Source: Sphingomonas taxi (lineage in GTDB: Bacteria; Pseudomonadota; Alphaproteobacteria; Sphingomonadales; Sphingomonadaceae). From it: DNA of 46,154 nucleotides. Position numbers and translations under genes: made by a program. The DNA lies in contig QFQI01000016.1 in the NCBI GenBank assembly GCA_003243195.1, positions 1-46,154 of the forward strand. Direction: 5' to 3'. Below the pieces are notes generated by a model. It made no database searches, had not been told where the DNA came from, and was given only the letters and a program-made list of their open reading frames with translations. Positions 41,170 through 46,154 of the stretch are shown in pieces. The first letter of the stretch is position 1, and the number at the start of each line of letters is the position of its first letter.

Positions 41170-42723
41170 TCACTCCCACTCGATCGTCCCCGGCGGCTTG
41201 GAGGTATAGTCGTAGGTGACGCGGTTCACGCCCTTCACCTCGTTGATGATCCGCGTGGCGACGCGGGGCAGGAAGTCGCCCGGGAACTGGAACGCCTGCG
41301 CGGTCATCCCGTCGACCGAGGTCACCGCACGCAGCGCCAGCACGCTGTCGTAGGTGCGCCCGTCGCCCATCACGCCGACCGAGCGCACCGGCAGCAGCAC
41401 CGCGAACGCCTGCCAGATCGTGTCGTACAGCCCCGCCGCACGAATCTCCTCCAGGTAGATCGCGTCGGCCTTGCGCAGGATGTCGCAACGCTCCTTCGTC
41501 ACCTCGCCGGGGATGCGGATGGCGAGGCCGGGTCCGGGGAACGGGTGGCGGCCGACGAAGGCGTCGGGCAGCCCCAGCTCGCGGCCGAGCGCGCGCACCT
41601 CGTCCTTGAACAACTCACGCAGCGGCTCGACCAGCTTCATGTCCATCCGCTCGGGCAGGCCGCCGACATTGTGGTGGCTCTTGATCGTCACCGACGGGCC
41701 GCCGGTGAAGCTGACGCTCTCGATCACATCGGGGTAGAGCGTGCCCTGCGCCAGAAATTCGGCGCCGCCGATCCTGCGCGCCTCCTCCTCGAACACGTCG
41801 ATGAAGGTTTTGCCGATGAACTTGCGCTTGGCCTCGGGGTCGGTGACGCCGGCAAGCCCGCCCAGGAACAGCTCCTCCGCGTTCACATGCACCAGCGGGA
41901 TGTTGTACGCGCCGCGGAACAGCCCGACCACTTCGTCGGCCTCGCCGCTGCGCATCAACCCGTGGTCGACGAACACGCAGGTGAGCTGCTCGCCGATCGC
42001 CTCGTGGATCAGCACCGCCGCCACGGCCGAGTCGACCCCGCCGGACAGGCCGCAGATCACCCGCCCCCGCCCGACCTGTTCGCGGATCTCGGCGATCTTG
42101 ACCGCGCGGAACTCCGCCATCGTCCAGTCGCCGGCCAGCCCGCAGACGTGGCGCGCGAAATTGGCGATCAGCTTCGCGCCGTCGGGCGTATGCACCACCT
42201 CCGGGTGGAACTGCATGCCGTAATAGCGGCGTTCCTCGTCGGCGGTGATCGCGAACGGCGCGCCCTTCGACGACGCGACCGGGCGGAAGCCGGGGGCCAG
42301 CGCGCTGACATGGTCGCCGTGGCTCATCCACACCTGATGGCGCTCGCCCGCTTCCCACAAGCCGTCGAACAGCCCGCAGGTGCCGTCGACCTCGACATAG
42401 GCCTGCCCGAACTCGCCGGCATTGCCCTTCTCGACGCGGCCGCCAAGCTGCGTGTTCATGACCTGCTGGCCATAGCAGATGCCCAGCACCGGCACCCCGG
42501 CATCGAACACCGCCTGCGGCGCGCGCGGGCTGCCCTCGTCGACCACCGATGCCGGCCCGCCGGACAGGATCACGCCCTTCGGCTTCAGCCGCGCGAACGC
42601 CTCCGCGGCGGACTGGAACGGTGCGACCTCGCTATAGACCCCCGCCTCGCGCACGCGGCGCGCGATTAATTGGGTCACCTGGCTGCCGAAATCGACGATG
42701 AGGATGTTGTCGGGATGCTCCAT
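41170..42723 (-). CDS. guaA: GMP synthase (glutamine-hydrolysing)
   Basis: Converts XMP to GMP using glutamine ammonia. The 517-residue protein has an N-terminal amidotransferase (DNILIVDFGSQVTQLIARRVREAGVYSE, nucleophile in LGICYGQQ, His-Glu in MQFHPEVVHT), the PP-loop GLSGGVDSAVAAVL, and the C-terminal dimerisation domain RHPFPGPGLAIRI to the end TYDYTSKPPGTIEWE. The ATG at 42723 (MEHPDN) is the standard start. The ArsC-like gene follows on the same strand. The divergent esterase gene starts 136 bases away. Confidence 0.98.
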   Translation of the reverse strand: MEHPDNILIVDFGSQVTQLIARRVREAGVYSEVAPFQSAAEAFARLKPKGVILSGGPASVVDEGSPRAPQAVFDAGVPVLGICYGQQVMNTQLGGRVEKGNAGEFGQAYVEVDGTCGLFDGLWEAGERHQVWMSHGDHVSALAPGFRPVASSKGAPFAITADEERRYYGMQFHPEVVHTPDGAKLIANFARHVCGLAGDWTMAEFRAVKIAEIREQVGRGRVICGLSGGVDSAVAAVLIHEAIGEQLTCVFVDHGLMRSGEADEVVGLFRGAYNIPLVHVNAEELFLGGLAGVTDPEAKRKFIGKTFIDVFEEEARRIGGAEFLAQGTLYPDVIESVSFTGGPSVTIKSHHNVGGLPERMDMKLVEPLRELFKDEVRALGRELGLPDAFVGRHPFPGPGLAIRIPGEVTKERCDILRKADAIYLEEIRAAGLYDTIWQAFAVLLPVRSVGVMGDGRTYDSVLALRAVTSVDGMTAQAFQFPGDFLPRVATRIINEVKGVNRVTYDYTSKPPGTIEWE

Positions 42724-42859
42724 GGCGGGCGTGTAGCGGGTGGCGCGCCATGGTGGAAGGGCGTGCGTACGCCGCGGACCGCGCGCTTGCGGAGGCGGCC
42801 TTGCATCCATGCGCCAATGGGCGTTCACTCCCGCGATCACGAACCGAGGGGGAGCGGCT

Positions 42860-43747
42860 ATGCGTGGATATCTAATCGTAGCGGCGATGATGCTGGCTGC
42901 TGCGCCGACGGCGGCGATGGGGGCGCAGAATCCGGAGCGCGAGTATAAGGCGGTCGGGCATGCCGCCTCTCGTCCCGTGGCCACGATCTCCTATGGCCCG
43001 AACCCGTTGCAGGTGGCCGACCTGCGACTGCCGACTGGCAACGGCCCGTTTCCGGTGGCGATCGTGATCCATGGCGGATGCTGGCGCGCCAGCGTCGACA
43101 ACCGATCGGGGATCGCCGGGTTTGCCGATGCGCTGGGCAAGCGCGGGTTCGCGACCTGGAACATCGAATATCGCCGCGTCGGCGATGCCGGCGGCGGCTG
43201 GCCCGGCACCTTTCAGGACGTGGCTGCGGCGGTCGACAAGCTGGCCGCCGTCGCGCCGCGCTATGGGCTGGACCTGAAACGCGTGGTGCTCGTCGGTCAT
43301 TCGGCGGGGGCGCATCTGGCGTTATGGGCGGCATCGCGCCCGCGGCTGCCCGCTCCGTGGTCGCGCACCGCGATCCGCCCGGTCAGCGTGGTCGCAATCG
43401 ACGGTCCGGGAACGCTCGCCCCGTTCATCGGCATCGACAAGCAGGCGTGCGGCGCCCCCGTCATCGTGCCACTGATGGGGGGAACACCCGCGGACAAGCC
43501 CGCCGAATACCGCCACGCGTCGCCCGCCGATCACCTGCCGCTCGGATTGCACCAGTTGATCATCGGCGCGGACTTCGCACCATTGCTACGGCCCTATGTC
43601 GCCGCCGCGCGACGGGCCGGCGATCGCGTCGACACGCTGGAGCCGCCCGACGCCAACCATTTCGATATCGTCACCCCCGGCAAGCCGAACGGCGAAGCGG
43701 TGCTGGACTTCATTGCCACCAAGGCGCTGCCGTCCAAGGGGCGTTAG
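42860..43747 (+). CDS. Exported alpha/beta hydrolase (esterase-like)
   Basis: A 295-residue predicted exported esterase. Signal peptide MRGYLIVAAMMLAAAPTAAMG, cleaved near residue 20. VAIVIHGGCWRASVDNRSGIAGFADALGKRGFATWNIEYRRVG is the oxyanion-hole region, the nucleophile elbow is VGHSAGAHLALW, and the late DANHFDIVTP holds the catalytic His. It resembles the BD-FAE/HSL-like esterases. The substrate is unknown. GAGGGGGAG precedes the ATG. It is divergent from guaA. Confidence 0.87.
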   Translation: MRGYLIVAAMMLAAAPTAAMGAQNPEREYKAVGHAASRPVATISYGPNPLQVADLRLPTGNGPFPVAIVIHGGCWRASVDNRSGIAGFADALGKRGFATWNIEYRRVGDAGGGWPGTFQDVAAAVDKLAAVAPRYGLDLKRVVLVGHSAGAHLALWAASRPRLPAPWSRTAIRPVSVVAIDGPGTLAPFIGIDKQACGAPVIVPLMGGTPADKPAEYRHASPADHLPLGLHQLIIGADFAPLLRPYVAAARRAGDRVDTLEPPDANHFDIVTPGKPNGEAVLDFIATKALPSKGR

Positions 43748-43941
43748 CGTGGTTCAGGTCAACCTGCTCCGTTCCCGTGTTCGTGCGCGTGCAGGAACCC
43801 AGAGCCGCATGGCGCATCGTCTGTGGCCCTGAACTACTGCCTGCGCAGGAGCGCGGTTCAGGTCGATGGGAGAACGCCCTGGCTTCAGAGCGGGGTGAGG
43901 CCAGTTTGACCAGCCATGCCATATCGCTTTCCACGCCACAG

Positions 43942-43975
43942 AAAAAGGGCCGCCCCGTTGCCGGAGCGGCCCTTT
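43942..43975 (-). terminator. Intrinsic terminator of the rplQ (alpha) operon
   Basis: Read on the minus strand, a 10-base stem AAAGGGCCGC (43975-43966) with GCGGCCCTTT, loop of 12, followed by more T residues (five in all at 43946-43942). It lies 20 bases after the rplQ stop. It is the clearest Rho-independent terminator in the window. The bases 43748-43941 before it hold only a 10-base direct repeat GGTTCAGGTC and no credible gene. Confidence 0.88.
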
Positions 43976-43994
43976 CGTCAACGTTGTCGCCGGA

Positions 43995-44420
43995 TCAGGC
44001 GGCGGCGTCGAAATCCTCGTCGTCGCTCTGGACCGGACCCGAATCCTGGCCCTTGGCCGACACGTCGCGGTCGACGAATTCGATGATCGCCATCGGCGAG
44101 GCATCCGACGCACGGATGCCGGCCTTGATGATGCGGGTATAGCCGCCGTTGCGATCGGCATAACGCGGCGCCAGCACATCGAACAGCTTCACCAACTGCG
44201 CATCGTCCAGCAGCCGGGCGTGCGCCAGACGACGGTTGGACAGGCCACCCTTCTTGCCCAGCGTCACCAGCTTCTCGATATACGGGCGGAGTTCCTTCGC
44301 CTTGGCGACGGTGGTGGTGATCTGCTCATGCTTGATGAGCGCGGCCGACATGTTGCGGAACAGCGCGATGCGATGTGCCGAGGTACGCTGCAGCTTACGA
44401 CCGCCTACACGATGGCGCAT
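43995..44420 (-). CDS. rplQ: 50S ribosomal protein L17
   Basis: A 141-residue large-subunit protein. MRHRVGGRKLQRTSAHRIALFRNMSAALIKHEQITTTVAKAKELRPYIEKLVTL is the universal L17 start, and NGGYTRIIKAGIRASDASPMAIIEFVDRD ends the core. The last 20 or so residues are an acidic tail (QSDDEDFDAAA). It is the last gene of the alpha operon after rpsK and rpoA, but 258 bases from rpoA, an unusually wide gap. Confidence 0.98.
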   Translation of the reverse strand: MRHRVGGRKLQRTSAHRIALFRNMSAALIKHEQITTTVAKAKELRPYIEKLVTLGKKGGLSNRRLAHARLLDDAQLVKLFDVLAPRYADRNGGYTRIIKAGIRASDASPMAIIEFVDRDVSAKGQDSGPVQSDDEDFDAAA

Positions 44421-44678
44421 GATGTTCTTCCTTCTCGTTCGTCAGGGGGCCGTTTGACGGAAACCCCGGGACAGGTCGGGACGGGGGCCGGCCGGGAAAC
44501 CGTCACCTCTGCCGGGGCAGAGGCCCATGTCTGGTCCGGCATTCGGGACGCCGGTTGTTTCGACAGGAGTGGCCGGGTGGCGCCGCGGCGAAGCCGCGTC
44601 GTCGGTCGGAAGCCGTTCGGCTCCCGCCGGCCGAGGTGATCGCCGCAACGTGGATCAGCTTGCGCCAATCCACTGCGA
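44421..44678 (-). other. 258-base structured gap between rpoA and rplQ
   Basis: No credible gene is seen. The gap has several hairpins: CCTCTGCCGGGGCAGAGG (44506-44523, 8-base arms) and CGCGGC-GAA-GCCGCG (44584-44598), plus shorter ones around GCCGTTCGGC. It may hold an attenuator, an RNA processing site or a separate rplQ promoter. An 87-residue minus-strand frame is low-complexity and reads through into rplQ, so I did not call it. Confidence 0.5.
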
Positions 44679-45743
44679 TCACCCCATGATCTCCTGCTCG
44701 AGCTTCTTGGCGACTTCCTCGATGTTCTCGGGCGGCCAGCCCGGGATTTCCATCCCCAGCCGCAGCCCCATCGAGGACAGCACTTCCTTGATCTCGTTCA
44801 GCGACTTGCGCCCGAAGTTCGGCGTGCGCAGCATCTCGGCCTCGGTCTTGCCGACCAGATCGCCGATATAGATGATGTTGTCGTTCTTCAGGCAGTTCGC
44901 CGACCGCACCGACAGTTCCAGCTCGTCGACCTTCTTGAGCAGGTAACGGTTGATCTGCGCGGTGTCGCTGGGTGCCTCGCCGCCCGTCGTCGCCGGCGCC
45001 GCGACGCCGACCGGCGCAGACCGCGTGACCAGCGAATCGTCGAAGTGCACGAACAGCGCGAGCTGGTCCTGCAGGATGCGACCGGCATAGCCGACTGCGT
45101 CCTCGGGGGTCACGGTGCCGTCAGTCTCGACCGTCAGCGTCAGCTTGTCATAGTCCAGGTCCTGCCCGACGCGGGTCGGATCGACCTTGTACGACACCTG
45201 CCGCACCGGCGAGTAGAGCGCGTCGACCGGGATCAGTCCGATCGGCGCATCCGCCGGACGGTTGTTGACGGCGGCGACATAGCCCTTCCCGACATCGGCG
45301 GTCAGCTCCATGTTGAGCGTCGCGCCTTCGTCCAGGTGACAGATCACCAGTTCGGGATTCATCACCTCGATGTCGCCCGACACCGCGATGTCGCCCGCCT
45401 TCACGTCGGCCGGGCCGGTGGCGGAAAGCTGCAACCGCTTCGGGCCTTCGCCCTGCATGCGGATCGCGATCTGCTTCACGTTCAGCACGATGTCGGTCAC
45501 GTCCTCGCGGACGCCCGCCAGCGAGCTGAACTCGTGCAGCACGTTCTCGATCTTGATCGACGTCACCGCCGCGCCCTGCAACGACGACAGCAATACACGG
45601 CGCAGCGCGTTGCCCAGCGTCAGGCCAAAGCCGCGCTCCAGCGGCTCGGCGACGAAGGTCGCCTTGCGCTTGCCGTCACCGCTCTTCTTTTCGAGCTGAT
45701 TGGGCTTCTTCAGTTCTTGCCAGTTCTTTGCGTTGACAGACAA
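44679..45743 (-). CDS. rpoA: DNA-directed RNA polymerase subunit alpha
   Basis: A 354-residue core subunit. The N-terminal dimerisation domain shows FVAEPLERGFGLTLGNALRRVLLSSLQGAAVTSIKIENVLHEF, and the DNA/UP-element-binding C-terminal domain shows VDELELSVRSANCLKNDNIIYIGDLVGKTEAEMLRTPNFGRKSLNEIKEVL. Standard length. It follows rpsK after 94 bases. Confidence 0.98.
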   Translation of the reverse strand: MSVNAKNWQELKKPNQLEKKSGDGKRKATFVAEPLERGFGLTLGNALRRVLLSSLQGAAVTSIKIENVLHEFSSLAGVREDVTDIVLNVKQIAIRMQGEGPKRLQLSATGPADVKAGDIAVSGDIEVMNPELVICHLDEGATLNMELTADVGKGYVAAVNNRPADAPIGLIPVDALYSPVRQVSYKVDPTRVGQDLDYDKLTLTVETDGTVTPEDAVGYAGRILQDQLALFVHFDDSLVTRSAPVGVAAPATTGGEAPSDTAQINRYLLKKVDELELSVRSANCLKNDNIIYIGDLVGKTEAEMLRTPNFGRKSLNEIKEVLSSMGLRLGMEIPGWPPENIEEVAKKLEQEIMG

Positions 45744-45837
45744 GCTCTCGTCCCCTGGGGTTGGGCCGAACGCGGGGGACGCGCACGGCCGGGTAATGAA
45801 CGTGGCCGCTCGTCAGCGGCCACGCGAAGCGTGATCG

Positions 45838-46154
45838 TCAGACGCGACGGCGCTTGGACGGGCGAACGCCATTGTGCGGGATCGAGGTCACGTCGCGAAT
45901 CGACGTGATCTGGAAACCGACCGCCTGCAACGCGCGCAGCGCCGATTCGCGGCCCGAACCCGGACCCTTCACCTCGACCTCGAGCGTGCGGACGCCGTGC
46001 TCGGCGGCCTTCTTGCCCGCGTCCTCGGCGGCGACCTGCGCCGCGTACGGCGTCGACTTGCGGCTGCCCTTGAACCCCATCATGCCGGCCGACGACCAGC
46101 TGATCGCATTGCCCTGCGCATCGGTGATGGTGATCATGGTGTTGTTGAAGCTGG
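45838..46154 (-). CDS. rpsK: 30S ribosomal protein S11 (N-terminus cut by window edge)
   Basis: The C-terminal 105 or so residues of S11: ASFNNTMITITDAQGNAISWSSAGMMGFKGSRKSTPYAAQVAAEDA, then EVEVKGPGSGRESALRALQAVGFQITSIRDVTSIPHNGVRPSKRRRV. The first 20-25 residues lie beyond base 46154. The internal Met at 46137 is not the start, since the frame stays open to the edge with the conserved SFNNT before it. Confidence 0.97.
   Translation of the reverse strand, partial: SFNNTMITITDAQGNAISWSSAGMMGFKGSRKSTPYAAQVAAEDAGKKAAEHGVRTLEVEVKGPGSGRESALRALQAVGFQITSIRDVTSIPHNGVRPSKRRRV

Noticed and set aside
43710..43934. 74-residue minus-strand frame between the esterase gene and the rplQ terminator
   Set aside because: It overlaps the esterase 3' end and shows no domain, signal or good ribosome site.
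44405..44668. 87-residue minus-strand frame between rpoA and rplQ
   Set aside because: Low-complexity Pro/Arg-rich product, runs into rplQ, and follows hairpin-forming DNA.

Overview
The window is a GC-rich, gene-dense stretch of an alphaproteobacterial chromosome. The gene families, the non-zinc form of HemB, TTG/GTG starts, DUF2093 and the rpsK-rpoA-rplQ order point to Sphingomonas or a close relative. This is a judgement from protein resemblance, not a database result. Nearly every base is coding. There are two tRNA-Arg genes, no rRNA, no insertion sequence and no CRISPR array.

Layout. 1-11651: housekeeping genes, including tRNA-Arg(ACG), a fused transporter/spermidine-synthase-like protein, hemB with a GNAT gene, a lipid kinase, an xseA-DUF2093-M23 peptidase operon back to back with purD, and a GreA/B-like factor. 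11766-17811: a CBS-domain membrane protein, an OmpA-type lipoprotein, tadA, rpmB, a phytase-like esterase, a glycine-zipper protein and phaB. 17861-29626: hemH coupled to a lone molybdopterin oxidoreductase subunit, an amidotransferase, an acyl-CoA ligase, an lgt-midA-GNAT-pgeF run, and hslVU. 29779-32679: a holin/endolysin pair next to a folE-SDR-folB pterin cluster. 33608-40766: a soluble histidine kinase, a PAS/LuxR-type regulator and a five-gene secretion operon. 40776-46154: an ArsC-like reductase, guaA, an esterase, and the alpha-operon end (rplQ, rpoA, partial rpsK).

The most interesting region is 36177-40766. It encodes a secreted protein with about 290 residues of Asn/Ser/Thr/Asp repeats, a small secreted protein sharing its C-terminal motif, a complete C39-type cysteine peptidase, a further small protein, and an outer-membrane barrel with an N-terminal coiled coil. 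The last four genes overlap by ATGA or TGATG. This matches the parts list of the Pseudomonas Fap functional amyloid system (fibril subunits, FapD peptidase, FapE, FapF porin), but the fibril protein is prion-like and very different. I propose a diverged, alphaproteobacterial Fap-type amyloid system, possibly controlled by the two regulators just upstream.

The second point of interest is the lysis pair at 29779-30895. A 3TM holin of the gene-transfer-agent release type follows a GH108 endolysin. A perfect GTTC-N7-GTTC sequence, the alphaproteobacterial LexA box, lies 24 bases before the endolysin start. This suggests SOS-controlled lysis, with no phage structural genes nearby.
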